Source: Cordia subcordata
Lineage: Eukaryota; Streptophyta; Magnoliopsida; Boraginales; Cordiaceae
Reading direction: 5' to 3'
Length of the DNA stretch: 64,000 nt
NCBI GenBank assembly: GCA_028554755.1
Contig: JAPTOF010000006.1
Location: forward strand, 17,607,001 to 17,671,000
The notes beneath the pieces are model-generated. The model was not told the origin of the DNA. It made no database searches and saw only the letters and a program-made list of their open reading frames with translations. Both the position numbers and the translations under genes were made by a program. Positions 48,241-60,152 of this stretch are shown here, piece by piece. How positions within the stretch are numbered: position 1 is the stretch's first letter; each line of letters begins with the position of its first letter.

Positions 48241-49960
48241 GCTCCTCACTTTTGTTTGAAAACCCATTTACACCCAATAGGTTTAATCCCTTTAGGTGGA
48301 TCAACTAATGTCCACACATTATTGATTTTCATGGATTCCATTTTAGATTCCATGGCCTTAAGCCATTCTTCAGAGTCGTGCCTTTACATGGCATCCATAT
48401 AGGCGATCGGATCCTCATCATTCTCATCTAGTTCGATAGGATCACTGTCTCGAACCAGGAATCCATACTTAGTTGGTTGACGAGGTACTCTACTAGATCT
48501 CCTAAGTGATGCCTTTATAGTAGCTTCAGGATCTGGTTCTCTAACCTCATCCTATCCTGTATGTTCAACTGAAGGTGTCTATACTTCACCAAGGTCAATA
48601 GTAGAGATAGTTCTCTCTTGTTCAAGAAACTCTTTCTCTAGAAAGACTGCTCTAGCAGTAACAAACACCTTTTGTTCTTCATCATGATAGAAGTAGTATC
48701 CTCTAGACTCTCTAAGGTATCCTACAAATCTACATTTGTTAGATTTTGGTTCTAGCTTATTAGTCTGAAGACGCTTGATGTATGCCAAACAACCCCAAAC
48801 CTTGAGGTAAGAGAGTACTGGTCTACGACCATGCCACATCTCATATGGTGTCTTTTCTACTGACTTGCTAAGTACTTTATTCAGCACATGTGCGGCTGTC
48901 TCAAGAGCATATCCCCAAAAAGATATGGGCAGATCCGTGCGTCCCATCATGGATCGAACCATGTCTAACAGTGTTCGGTTTCTCCTTTCAGATACACCAT
49001 TTTGTTGTGGTGTACCTGGAGAAGTCCATTGCGAGAGAATCCCATTCTCATCTAGGTAACTTAAAAACTCATTAGAAATATATTCTCCTCTACGATCAAA
49101 TCGTAGGATCTTAATACTCTTTCTAGTTTTTTTTCCTACCTCACTCTTGTATCTCTTGAACACTTCAAAAGACTCTGATTTATGTCTCATCAAATAGACA
49201 TATCCATATCTGGATAGGTCATCAGTGAATTTAATGAAGTAAGAACACCCACCTCTAGCACTAGTGTTCATGGGCCCACATACATCAGTATGTATAAGGC
49301 CCAAGAGTTCTATAGCTCTATCACCTTTTCCAATAAAAGGGGATTTGGTCATTTTTCCAAGTAGACAAGACTTACAAGTCTGTAGTGATTCAGGATCACT
49401 AATGTCAAGAAACCCTTCCTTGACCAACTTGTTAATCCTATCTTTATTAATATGACCAAGTCTATAGTGCCAAAGATATATATATCTGAAGTAGTTCCTA
49501 TTTTGGGACGTTTATTGCTAACATGCAAGATGTGCACAGGCTGTGTCAAAACATAAATCCCATGTTCCAATCGTCCAATAAAAACACAAACATTATTCAA
49601 AATAATGTCAATTCCATTATTTGGAATTCTAAAGGAATATCCATCTTGGGATAGCCTAATTGAAATAATGTTCAAAACAAAATTCAGACAAAAGAAAACA
49701 TCAGAAAGACTTAAGTTCATAGAATTGATAGTTAGAGATAAACACCTTAATGCTAGTACTAGAACAGGATTCCCATTGCCAACGCTTAGGTATTGCTCTT
49801 CGTCTTTGAACTTCCTACTGACCTGTAGCCCCTGCAACGAATTGCAAATATGATAAGGACTGCCTGTATCTAATACATAGGTAGTAGAGTCTATGACACT
49901 GAAGTTGCAAGGAGTAATCATATACGTACCTTGTTGAGCAACCTGTTGCTTTCTTCTAGG
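48241..49960 (-). pseudogene. Copia-2 protease and integrase (broken)
   Basis: Protease: YVLDTGSPYHIC at about 49870 keeps the DTG triad but differs in the usual DTG(S/C)G. Integrase: TCKSCLLGKMTKSPF gives the last cysteines of the zinc domain; HTDVCGPM, FIKFTDDLSRYGYVYLM and SPGTPQQNGVSERRNRTLLDM are core motifs from about 49330 to 48950. The stretch RFDRRGEYISNEF shows DRRGE in place of DRGGE. Then WGYALETAAHVLNK and PYEMWHGRRP. A shift lies near 49440. A region of stops (48240-48570) covers the integrase-RT linker. Confidence 0.85.
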
Positions 49961-50803
49961 CCTGTTTGGATCTAAGGACGCCAGATATTGAGGACAATTC
50001 CTCTTCCAGTGTCCAAGCTACTTGCAAAAGAAACACTCTGCTTGGCTCTTATCAACCTTTTGCTTGCGGGCTTGGTTTTGCTGCTGTGTGGGCTTCTTAA
50101 TCCCACCTCGAGTTTTGGACGCAATTTTGTTCTTCTTTTTTCCTTTCTTAAAACCTTTGCGTCTCGAGGATGAGACATCTCCCACTACATTAACAGGCTT
50201 TCTTAGGAGCAGGTTATCTTTCTCAAAGGCTTGTAATAGTCCTAGTAGCCCGTGGTAGTTAACAATAGGTTTATTCATCTTGAACTGATTCAAGAAGGGG
50301 AGAAAAGATGGAGGCAACGAGTTAAGAATGGCATCCTTGCCAAGCTAATCCTGAAGTGGAAAGCCTAGCTTAGCCAACTTCTCAATGTTTTCTGTCATGT
50401 ACAATACATGATCAGTAACTGATGTGCCTTCCTTCATCTTAGCACCAAAAATAGCACATGAGGTTATATGTCTTTTAGCATCATCCGATGTGCCAAACGA
50501 CTCATTCAATGCTTGAATGATAGCCTCAGGCTGCGAATCCTCGAACTTGCGATAAAACTCGTCATTTATCGCCGCCCTCATAATGCAGCGAACTGTGACT
50601 CTATCATCAAGCCATTTTTTATAGCATCTACAATCCGCTACAGGTGCATTAGCAATAGGCTCCGCAGGTGCTAGATCAGTAAGAACATACAAGATATGTT
50701 CATGTTCAAGCACAATGCGCAACCTTCGATATCAACTATCGAAGTTGGGCCCAGTAAGCTTCTCACTATCCAATAGTGATCTTAAAGACAATGTGTTAGC
50801 CAT
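49961..50803 (-). pseudogene. Copia-2 Gag (broken by stops)
   Basis: Starts MANTLSLRSLLDSEKLTGPNF at 50803. A TGA stands where related proteins have tryptophan (FDSWYRRL). It then reads YRRLRIVLEHEHILYVLTD, KKWLDDRVTVRCIMRA and FEDSQPEAIIQALNESF. After a stop near 50345 come SLPPSFLPFLNQF, a basic GFKKGKKKNK segment and the zinc knuckle CFFCK.LGHWKRNC, in which a stop replaces one residue. Gag forms the particle and binds RNA. Confidence 0.85.
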
Positions 50804-51000
50804 TAAATCTGCAAATAATTGACATAAAAAGAATAGATAATCTATTGTAAATATGAGTTATTAATTTTTCCAAAAGATATGGGCCAATATCTAATGGATC
50901 CTTCCACTATTTTGTTCAGACTGTTAGCCCCTACTTATAGCCCGAAAGGATTTTCGAAAAATAAACTCCTTTTGTGGGTACCGAGATCCAAAACAATGTA

Positions 51001-51344
51001 CATAGGCCCGACTGAGGTCGGCCAACCTATGGACACCACTTGGTAGGTTCATAACCAATTACTTCCCCATGTAACTCCCAGTATTTTGTTCTGCCCCAAG
51101 CATCTCTTCAGCAGGACTAAGGTCCTCTACTGAAAAGCTTGGTTAGGTCAAACCATTAACATGAACTCCCAAGGTTTTCCTTCGACCCTAATGAGTAGAC
51201 CCGACTGAGGTCGGCCCACCTACTCAACAGTCCGAAGGGATTCCAAGGGTCTCATTTAGTAAATAATAATCCCAATATTCCAATAAAAGTCAGGCCTAAG
51301 GGCCTCCAACGTTTATTGGAGTATTGGACCCATTATCATTTACT
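51001..51344. repeat. Four-hairpin array with conserved tetraloops in the Copia-2 leader
   Basis: Four imperfect stem-loops: H2 51001-51031 (CATAGG..CCTATG outer stem), H3 51096-51142 (CCAAGC..GCTTGG and TTCAG..CTGAA), H4 51179-51238 (CCTTCG..CGAAGG and GAGTAG..CTACTC), and H5 51258-51344 (AGTAAAT..ATTTACT, CCAATAAA..TTTATTGG). Each is capped by a 5-bp stem and a TRAG loop on the plus strand: CCGAC-TGAG-GTCGG, AGGAC-TAAG-GTCCT, CCGAC-TGAG-GTCGG and AGGCC-TAAG-GGCCT. Loop starts are 51013, 51118, 51206 and 51297, spaced 105, 88 and 91 bp. They lie between the tRNA-like array and gag. Confidence 0.8.
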
Positions 51345-52394
51345 TTAATGGAAGGCAATGATTTAGACATCCTTATGTCCAAGTCACTTTGTGGACCTAA
51401 TAAATTTTAGGGGATTTGTTTGATTAAAAGAGCGCGCTTGTTTAATAGCCAAACCTTTAATTATCCAATTTAATTAATTGATTGGCATACAAAACAACAT
51501 ATATAAGCACATACAGGTAGTTATGGGCCTTCCTAGTGTGGCCCACTAGAGCCATCATGGGCCACTTTATCATGCAAAACTAAATTATTTCATTTTAATT
51601 TTGGGAAACCTGAACAGGCCCAGGCCTTTAGCTTCATGGTCTTTAGTTTCTTGTCTCGATAGTGCTAAAACCTACTAATTACATCATATAAAGAAGAACT
51701 CCTTTTAAAGGAGGGGATACATCACTTGGGAGAGGGATTTTACAACCAGATTGAAGAGAAGGCTCGGCTTGCAAGCCCAATTTAAAAACCCATAAATTAA
51801 TTACAATAATTAATAAATAAAATGCAATAATAAACATGATATGCAAGCCCATAACCACCTCATAATGTCATACATCAAAATAAACGAGTATAAATATTTT
51901 CACGATTTTATCGCACAATAATTAGATCAATTTAATCAAATTAAATTGAACTTACCAAATAATTAAAACTCCTTTTTAATTATTTGGGGTCAAAAATCTC
52001 AATTTTGAAAAATTAATTACAACTCCATTTTAATTATTTGTGGTCAAAATCTCAATTTTGACAAATTAGAGAGTTTCCCAATTAAATAAACTAATTTTGA
52101 GACTATTAGGGTGAAAAACAAAATTTTCAAAAAATTTTGGGCCTACCCTTTTAATTAAAAAAAATAATTTTAAAAACTAATTGGGTGTCAAAAATATATT
52201 TTTGACAAATAATGAATTTTAAAATAAATAACAATTATTTATTGAAAAGGACAAATCAATTTTGTCACATAAAATAATTTGTAGGCATTAAATAAACTAT
52301 TTAATAAATATATAATTTAATTAACATTTACTTTAATTAAATTATACACTATGCCATACAAGTACTATGTAAATTAAAAATCAACATTCAAACC
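51345..52394. other. AT-rich part of the Copia-2 leader
   Basis: Low-complexity, AT-rich sequence between the hairpin array and the tRNA-like array, including several 'ctcaattttga(c/a)aaatta' partial repeats near 51990-52080. No coding motif. Confidence 0.55.
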
Positions 52395-53100
52395 CAAAGA
52401 GGCATGTAGCTTAGATGGTAAAGACATTGAAATGTTATTCATTAGGTCTTGAGTTCCAAATTAGTCAATAGCATAAAACACACATTTTTTTAATTAATTA
52501 ATTGAGCGACTGGCATATAAAAGTCATGAATCAGATTCATGGACCAGGCCTTACCAGTAGCTGGGCTAGTAAGAGCGAGCAAATCTCATGTAATGCACGC
52601 AATTTTGAAACTTGGCAATAGCATAAACGTGTTTTTTTTTTAAATTATTAAATTGAGATACCAGATTTGGTTATAAAGAAAAAATTACTGCAAATTGTAG
52701 CATAAGCTTGGGTATAGCCTAGTGGTAGTAATGCTATGCATGGCTCTTAGAGGTTGTGGGATCTAAACACACTAATGGCAAATATTTTCTTTTTTTTATT
52801 TTAAATTGAACACAGATACAACATAAAAGAGAAACAATTTTCTATGTCTAATAGAGACGTTTGAGTAGTCTAGTGTTAAGGCTCTATCTTTGGTTGATCT
52901 GTGTTCAAGGCTTCAACACTCTTCAACAACGCAAAATTTTTTTTTTTAATTTTTATCATACCAAAATCTGAACTAAATATAAGATGGAATAGCATTATTA
53001 ACAACAATAAGAGTTTGGCTAGATTGGTTAGATAGTGCATGATCCAACCAGGTTTTTCAAGTTCGAAACTTTGGAGCAACATCAATTTTTTTTTTTATTT
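52395..53100 (+). repeat. Five tandem tRNA-like modules in the Copia-2 leader (antisense)
   Basis: On the plus strand, which is antisense to the element, five units each have an A-box-like string, a B-box-like string about 44 bp later and an oligo-T run. A boxes: 52407 (TAGCTTAGATGG), 52558, 52715 (TAGCCTAGTGG), 52866 and 53016 (TGGCTAGATTGG), spaced 151, 157, 151 and 150 bp. B boxes: 52451, 52601, 52758, 52901 (GTGTTCAAGGC) and 53059 (AAGTTCGAAAC). T runs at 52485, 52632, 52785, 52937 and 53086, each 7 or more long or nearly so. No unit looks like an intact tRNA. Confidence 0.7.
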
Positions 53101-53332
53101 CATTATTTCACAAACGTAGAAATAAATGTTGTCATCATGGTTTCATAAACACTTAATTAAATGCTATCTATTATGGCTATTATGATAGAATAAATAGCTC
53201 GTAATTGGATTACAAACAATGAATAGGCAGGGTCAAACACAACTAAATTCTGATTTAATATTCAATATTTATATCATATATACATATATAATTGTGCAAT
53301 TTAATCATGAAAACACGTATAAAAGAGCCTTG

Positions 53333-53344
53333 GCTCTGATACCA
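53333..53344 (-). other. Copia-2 primer binding site
   Basis: The minus strand reads TGGTATCAGAGC, the perfect initiator tRNA-Met complement, two bases inside the 5' LTR. Confidence 0.92.
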
Positions 53345-53346
53345 AT

Positions 53347-54865
53347 TGAAGGAATTTTGCAAAACTTTTTCACAAATTCTTCCAGGATCAGGCTCTTATA
53401 AATTAAAAAATTTCACAAAGAACATGATTAGTACCTGGATATTCGTGACACGAATATGTGTTCTTGACAAGTAGCTTTGCGGAAGCTTGATCTTCCTCCT
53501 TTTCGTACGCAGCCAAGAAACAATGATGGAGGCTAGAGTTTTTTTTAAAGGGAGGAGGAATTTTTTTTTTCTCTGTAGGAAAAACTGAAAACCCTTAATA
53601 AAAATATGTACAATACCTCTCCTTTTATAGAACAAAAGGAGTTAGGCCTTCATAAGACCCAGACTCATTTCCTCCAACCCAATTGGGCCTAAACATTTTA
53701 ACCCAATTATAAATTAAATCTCTATTTAATTTTTAACCCGTTTAGCCCAAGATTTAATTCATACCACATTTTCTGTGCTAGCAAAAAATAGATGAAATTA
53801 AATCCGTGAACTTTTAATAATTAATATTAAATATTTAATTTCTAATTAAATATTCAAATACACTAATTATTAATTCCTTTATTTAATTCCCAATTAAATA
53901 ATGGAATATTTAATTCTCAATTAAATATATTAGACCAATCCATCAATAAAATTCTTGACCTTTTGCGTGACTCCATAGGTTCAAACTTAAGCCGGTAATA
54001 CAAAGACAGTCTCTGTACTAATCTGAGATACCGTCTAGCAACGGTTCCTAACGTCCAGATAAGCTGAAAAATTGCAAGACAACTATCAATGAACCTGGGC
54101 ACTATGGCATATCCCCTATGACCCTCGATACCCCAAAACAACCCTAAGAGCATGGTCAACTGTCAAACCCCTAATTAGTTATTCTGTATTAAGTCTTAAT
54201 CTTATCATGACATGTCTCCGTGACGCATCACGCAGAAAGCTTTGGCCGAAGACTTAACGAGTTAGGACTAGGTGGAACATCATTCTCCCAATACCCAGAG
54301 TAGGTCAATCCCATCTTGTTCTGCACATTGGCTTCACGACACTTGCTCGCACCCAGTAACCCTTCGTCACCAAATTGGAAATTTGGGTAGTCCGACACCA
54401 AAGTACGAGAAGTAATTCACAAGCATCTATGGCAGTCTCAGGTTGAAGGGAATACTACAACCATGTGCACCACAAGCAATCCTTTGATAGTAGGGTAAGT
54501 ACCATATGATGCTTGTAAGTGAGTCATGTTCAGTAAGCGTGTCTCCACATCCTACCTGTGTGTCACACCGGTGTCTCAACACCCATTGATCATGAGGAAG
54601 ACCATGTGACAAACAATAACCTTTACTCGAAGGAATTGACATCCTAGAACCAATTCCATCATTCGGTTATGAACAGATTTTAAGAACAATCAGACCATGC
54701 CTCATTCACATGATCCCACACAATTGTTCTAAGGAACTACATCATGATCAAAATAAGAGAAGATGGTGCGATATGATGTAATGGCCAAATATTATTAACA
54801 TAACTCGTATGCAAACAATTCTAGAACTACAATAGATGACTGACTTTAAGACACTATTCCTAACA
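53347..54865 (-). repeat. Copia-2 5' LTR
   Basis: A 1519-bp LTR with both ends intact (plus strand TGAAGG..CTAACA). An LTR-internal frame in both copies gives a short peptide but has no known role. Confidence 0.92.
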
Positions 54866-54870
54866 AGTAC

Positions 54871-55415
54871 ATGGTTAGAAGGGATTCTTTCCAATTTATG
54901 CTTTTAGTATTTCAGTTGTTTGACTACTAATTAGCTGCATTAAGTGTCATAATCACTACATATATAAGAAGAAACGAGTCAAAGCTGTACTAATAACATG
55001 ATTATGAAGCTATAATAATAGCCCCATTTTCGTTTCTATTGTAGCATCTATGACCAATGCCACCAAGGTACTGCAGCATAATAAGAACTACAATATATCT
55101 AACAACTTTGTAGTGATTGTCAGATTATAGCTAGCAGCCTAAACGGGTTGCAATTTCTTAATCCATCTGTCAGGACCAACCCAAACAATCACCATAACTA
55201 CTCAAGGAAATTAAGAAGAGAAAGATCACCACACCAGTTTTTAATGCTGAATCCAATTTAGCACACCGTACACGCTCAGATTATGAAAAATAAACAACGA
55301 TGCTACTTATCAAAGTAATAAAGGTATCATTTGAGTCTAAGAATAATTCCAATTAATTAGAGATTTTCTCAATGTACGTACATATTTTAGATTGTTGTTT
55401 GGAGTTTGAAGGTCA
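54871..55415. other. Spacer between Copia-2 and the small host gene
   Basis: Single-copy-looking DNA that would contain the 3' UTR of the small minus-strand gene ending at 55416. No poly(A) signal or further exon could be assigned. Confidence 0.4.
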
Positions 55416-55485
55416 TCAACAACAACTTCGAACAATTTTGCGAGTTGAATTGGGCTTTTCAACACCTTCTTCAAATGCATTACTC
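55416..55485 (-). CDS. Candidate host gene, exon 2 (C-terminal 22 residues)
   Basis: With a splice acceptor AG at 55487-55486 (preceded by TTCTCT), this 70-bp piece continues the frame of exon 1 at 60512: the codon split CG|G gives arginine, followed by SNAFEEGVEKPNSTRKIVRS and CC, then TGA at 55418-55416. Total length would be 72 residues. The join is a prediction from phase and splice dinucleotides. I do not recognise the protein; it is hydrophilic with no membrane segment. An alternative is that the exons belong to a longer or decayed gene. Confidence 0.4.
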
Positions 55486-55513
55486 CTAGAGAACTTCCAA
55501 CCCTTGAAGAACA

Positions 55514-55702
55514 TAAAAGAGAAATAAGAGAAGTGTTTCTCTGTTGTATTTCATTCACCAAAGTATTACAGTATAAATATAACACAATACACTACTATAC
55601 GTACATGACAAGAGTCCTAAAATGTTCTCAACGTTATAACAAGTAAATGAAAAGATAATTATAAAATATATGTGATAATCATAAAATATATGTGCGTTAT
55701 CA
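55514..55702 (-). repeat. Copia-3 3' LTR
   Basis: A 189-bp LTR; plus strand TAAAAGAGAAAT..GCGTTATCA. The element-sense LTR therefore starts TGATAA and ends TTA, not CA. Confidence 0.9.
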
Positions 55703-55720
55703 CTCCCCCTCAAGCGAAGC

Positions 55721-57916
55721 CTATTTGTAAACAGCAAGCTTGGGCAACAGTTTTTGAAATCTTGTTGTGGACAATCCCTTGGTCATAATATCTGCTAGTT
55801 GGTCCACCGAAGATATGAATTTGATTTGTAATTCTCCAGATGCTACCTTTTCACGAACGAAATGTACATCTATCTCAATGTGCTTTGTACGTGCATGGAA
55901 CACCAGATTAGCAGATAAATAAGTGGCCCAATGTTGTCACACCATAACATTGGTGGTGTGGAAGATAGAACATTCAACTCGATAAGGAGGGATTTTAGCC
56001 AACATATCTCTACTGTAGCAAACGCAAGTGCCCTGTACTCTGCCTCAGTACTTGATCTAGCAACTGTTGTCTGTTTCTTTGCTGACCATGAGACTAGGTT
56101 AGGACCAAAAAATATACAATAACCATGAGTACTTTTGCGATCATCTAAACAGCCTGCCCAGTTAGAATCCGAATAAGCATGCAAACTCCTATCCTGGGAC
56201 TATTGAATAAGTAATCCTGCTGTTATAGACCCTTTAAGATAACGCAAGATATGCTTAACAGCTGACCAATGTGCCTCAGTAGGACAGTGCATGAATTGAC
56301 AAACTTTGTTTACTGCATAGCAAATTTCTAGCCTAGTGATAGTGACGTACTGTAGAGCTCCCACAATGCTTCGATATAATGTTGGATCAGGGAATGGGTC
56401 TCCAGTGGTCATAGACAACTGTTGTCGCGCAGCTATTGGAGTTGAAATTGGTTTTGCTTCTACCATATGTGCTCTCTTCAAGACATCAATTATATATTTT
56501 TGCTGAGTTAAAAGGAGGCCAATAACTGTTTTGTGGACCTGGATGCCCAAGAAATAAGACAACTCACCCAAATCTTTTAGACTGAATTGTTGATGTAAAA
56601 GATTGGTCAAAGAATTGATTGTATCATAGTCTATACAGGTGACCAGAATGTCATCCACGTATACCAAAATGAAGACTGGAGGAGATCCTGAATTCTTGAT
56701 AAAAAGTGAAGAGTCTGTTTTTGAAGCATGAAATCCCATATGCTATAGAAAGGTACTTAACCTCGAAAACCATGCAGGGGGAGCTTGCTTGAGCCCGTAT
56801 ATCGCCTTTTGGAGTTTGCACACATGATCAGTATATAATGGATGTTCAAAGCCTTGAGGTTGAGACATGTAAACCTCTTCAGTTAGAATACCATGCAGAA
56901 AAGCATTATCAACATCCAATTGTCGAACATGCCATCCCTCTGAAACTGCTAGAGACAATATGACCCGTATCGTAGTAGGCTTAACTACAGGACTAAATGT
57001 CTCGGTGTAGTTAATCCCTTCTTCTTGAGTGTATTCTTTTGCAACAAGTCGTGCTTTATAGCGCTCAACAGACCCATCGGGTTTCCTTTTAATGCGAAAT
57101 ACCCACTTTGAGCCCGTAATATTCACATTGGTTGGTTTGGAAACAAGTTGCCAGGTATTATTTTGAATGAGTGCATTATATTCCTTTGCCATAGTAGTTC
57201 TCCAATGTTTAAATTTGGATGCTTGAGCATAGGTTAAGGGTTCAAAACAAGACAAATATGTGGATTGCGTGTATGTTTGAAAAACCACATAATCAGGAAA
57301 TGATTTAAGGACACGAGTATTGTCTCGAGACCTAGTGACCATTGAATGTGAAGAAGCAGGGAGCTGATCAGATGCAACTTGACTTTCTAAAGCAGAAGAC
57401 TCTAAGTGTCCTGGTGTGTGATGTGAAGAAAAGGATGAGTTGGACACATTTGTACTGGTCTCATGACTAGGTGAGACAAGATTGGAGGACAAAGTACACT
57501 GAATAGAGGAAAAGCATGACTCAACGGACCTAGACTGAGATGGTGTCAACTTGAGAAATTTTGTCAGTTGCATGCAACCCAGGTGGAGACAAAGGTTCAG
57601 ATGAAGAACACGATTTTGTGAAGGTAGATATATGTGAAAATGGTCTTGAGTCAGTGTGGCTTGGATTTTCATGCAAAGAGGTGACCGTTGTGGATGTTGA
57701 ATGACCATGAGAGGAATCGTTTTCATGATTACTGAAAGATGACGTGATGGTGCTTAGTGTCAAAGTTGAAAAAGATTGATGATATGGAAAGATAGACTCA
57801 TCAAATATAACATGCCTTGACACAAAAACTTTGTTAGAAGAAAAATCATAGCATCGGTATCCTTTGTAATTTTTATCATACCCAAGAAATACACAGGGAA
57901 CTGATTTTTGGCTCAA
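55721..57916 (-). pseudogene. Copia-3 reverse transcriptase and RNase H (few lesions)
   Basis: In element order: a linker (57916-57530) with [19 protein letters not shown]; reverse transcriptase in an overlapping, shifted frame (57726-56743) with WRTTMAKEYNALIQNNTW, YKARLVAKEYTQEEGINY, QLDVDNAFLHGILTEEVYM and KLQKAIYGLKQAPPAW; a stop near 56742; then FILVYVDDILVT with intact YVDD and FSLKDLGELSYFLGIQV. RNase H has [17 protein letters not shown] and [14 protein letters not shown], a stop near 56200 and a shift near 55885, then [26 protein letters not shown] and the final stop at 55721. Catalytic residues visible here are retained. Confidence 0.88.
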
Positions 57917-59404
57917 TTTATCTTTTCAAATCTTACCTAAGAAAGGAAAACACAAACAACCAAAGGTTCACAAAGAAGTGTAATCTGGGTTTTTTTTGGA
58001 AAAGCACATAATAAGGAGATTGATTGTTAAGCACTGGGTGGGCAAACAATTTATTAGATGAACTTTAGTCGACAAAGATTCGGCACAAAATTTTTTTGGC
58101 ATTGTTGACTGCATTAAAAGTGTGAGTCCCATTTCTATTATGTGCCTTATTTTTCTTTCTGCTAAACCATTCTGCTTAGGTGTGTAATGACAAGAAATTC
58201 TAAGTTGGATACTAGAGTTGTCAAGAAGGGTTTTGAAATGTCCTTGTATGAGTTCTTTTGCACCATCACATTGAAAAGACTTGATTTTTGTATCAAAAAA
58301 ATTTTCACAAGCAATTTTGAAGCGAAAGAATTCATCAACACAATCATTTTTGTTTTTCAAAGGAAAAAACCAAGTAAATCTGCTAAAATCATCAATAAAA
58401 ATGACAAAGAAATGAAATCTAGAACAAGAATTTATGGCATATGGTCCCCATATATCACAATGTACTAATTCTAAGGGAGTACTATATTGCCTATCTGAGC
58501 GTGAGAAGGGAAGTTTATGACTTTTCCCTAACATACACGCTGTACATTTATTATCAAGAGAAGTTAAACTAGAAACAGGAATAAAATGTTGAGAATGCAG
58601 TAAAGCAATAATAGACTTGGACGGATGACCCAAACGCCGATGCCATAGTGATGCAGACTCGACAGATGCTAGGAAAGCAGACTGATGACTATACCGGGAT
58701 GACGACGGAAGAGAGATGGTGTATAGGCCTGACTTAGCGAGGCCCTTGAGAAGTGGTCTCCCTGTGTGGAGGTCCTTGACAAGACAACAGTTAGGAAAAA
58801 ACTCAAGTGAGACAGAATTTTCTTTTGTAAATTGTGACACCGATAATAAGTTTGTAAACAAATGAGGAACATGCAATATTTTGTTCAAAGTAAAGGTTTT
58901 CGAGGGAGTCGAGAAAGATGAAGAACCTGTATGATGAATTGAGAAGGGTTGACCATCACCAAGTATCACCTGATCATTCCCAGTGTATGGCTGTGTATGA
59001 TTGAGAATACCTGCGTCGGAGGTCATATGGGACGAGGCACCTGAGTTCGGAATCCAAGCCTGAATGGAGTCATGAGATGGCAAAGAATTAACACCCATAG
59101 TTCTTTGATGAAACCCAGCAAACTGGTTGCGAGAATTGGAATTGAAAGCATTATTTCTAGAGTCATAATAATGGAAGTGACATTTTGCAGCGCCATGACC
59201 CATCTTAAAACATATTTGGCATTTAACTTTATTTTGACCAGATGATTGTTTCTCAGATGAATGAAACCTGTTTGCATTGGATTGACCATGTGTGGCATGT
59301 GAAGGCACTTGAACATGATCAGATTGAGATGATTGTTTAACTTGGGTTACAAGAGCTGTTGTTGAATTCGAATCACCTTCAATAGAATCAGTATCCATAA
59401 GCAA
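57917..59404 (-). pseudogene. Copia-3 Gag end, protease and integrase (long open frame)
   Basis: An open frame of about 478 codons (59404-57968). It has the zinc knuckle C..CFKMGHGAAKC near residue 62, the protease box WIPNSGASSHMTSD with asparagine where the catalytic aspartate belongs, the integrase zinc domain LWHRRLGHPSKS and CTACMLGKSHKLPF, and core motifs HCDIWGPY, FIDDFSRFTWFFPL, FQCDGAKELI and YTPKQNGLAERKIRHI. A shift near 57968 ends the frame before the linker. Integrase would insert the cDNA. The protease change suggests Gag-Pol could not be processed by this copy. Confidence 0.88.
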
Positions 59405-60106
59405 GAGTTATTCATAAACCAACAACTTCGCATGTAGATCATTAAATGTCATAGCTGGAAAAATATGTTCGACAGAAGTGACAAATGATCGATATTTGCG
59501 TGGTAATCCATCAAGTGTTGCAAGCACCAAATCTGCATTAGTGAGAGGAGCTCCAATTGCTTGAAGAGCTATAGCGCATAAATGAATGACTTGAAGATAT
59601 TCTGCAGCGGATTTCGTACCTTTCTTGGTGTTGCGCAATTGAGCACGAAGTAAAGATTTCCTGGCCACCGATTGTTGGATGAAAGATTCTTCTAAAAAGA
59701 GCCAGAGATCTTGAGCCGTTGCATGGCCAAGCGCCTAATGAGCAAGTGTTTCGGATAAAGTAGCAGTAATGCACGATTTGACAAACATATCAAAACGTGT
59801 CCAGTCTTCAATTGACAAAGTTGATGCAGAAGACAAAGCCGACCCAGCAACTTTTGTTGGTGAAGTAGATGGAGATTCTGTGGTTGAAGTAGCAGTAGGT
59901 GATGCAACTTTGGAAGCATATGTGGTTGGTTTTGATGATGTTGGTGTAGGCAACGTGCCATCTATATAACCTATCAGACCATTGAACATAAAAAATGCAG
60001 TGATTTGGTCCTTCCAAGTCAAGTAATTTGTATAATCTAGGGTGACGGTAACATAGATTTTGACGTTAAAAGAAGGTAAAGAAAGGGTTGATGTAGCAGT
60101 GGCCAT
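59405..60106 (-). pseudogene. Copia-3 Gag N-terminal part (two stops)
   Basis: Starts MATATSTLSLPSFNVKIYVT at 60106, with NYLTWKDQITAFF and GLIGYIDGTLP typical of the Copia gag UBN2-like domain, then an alanine/serine/threonine-rich linker. A TAG at about 59737 (..SETLAH stop) interrupts it; it continues with DLWLFLEESFIQQSVARKSLL and ..KYRSFVTSVEH, and a TAA at about 59407 separates it from the long downstream frame. Confidence 0.87.
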
Positions 60107-60140
60107 GAAGTAATGACAAGAAAGGTATTAGTGTTGTATA

Positions 60141-60152
60141 CTGCTGATACCA
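60141..60152 (-). other. Copia-3 primer binding site
   Basis: The minus strand reads TGGTATCAGCAG immediately after the 5' LTR: nine bases match the initiator-Met primer complement, the last three differ. Confidence 0.75.

Larger units (their letters stand above)
45287..54865 (-). mobile_element. Copia-2: complete Ty1/copia element with long LTRs
   Basis: A 9.6-kb minus-strand element flanked by perfect AGTAC duplications (45282-45286 and 54866-54870). LTRs at 45287-46824 and 53347-54865 are about 1.5 kb each and nearly identical by eye. In element order: 5' LTR, initiator-Met primer site, a 2.5-kb leader with tRNA-like modules and hairpins, gag, protease, integrase, reverse transcriptase, RNase H, purine tract, 3' LTR. 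Long LTRs starting TGTTAGGAATAGTG recall the Angela-like lineage; that placement is tentative. Coding parts are largely readable but interrupted by a modest number of stops and shifts. Confidence 0.93.
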
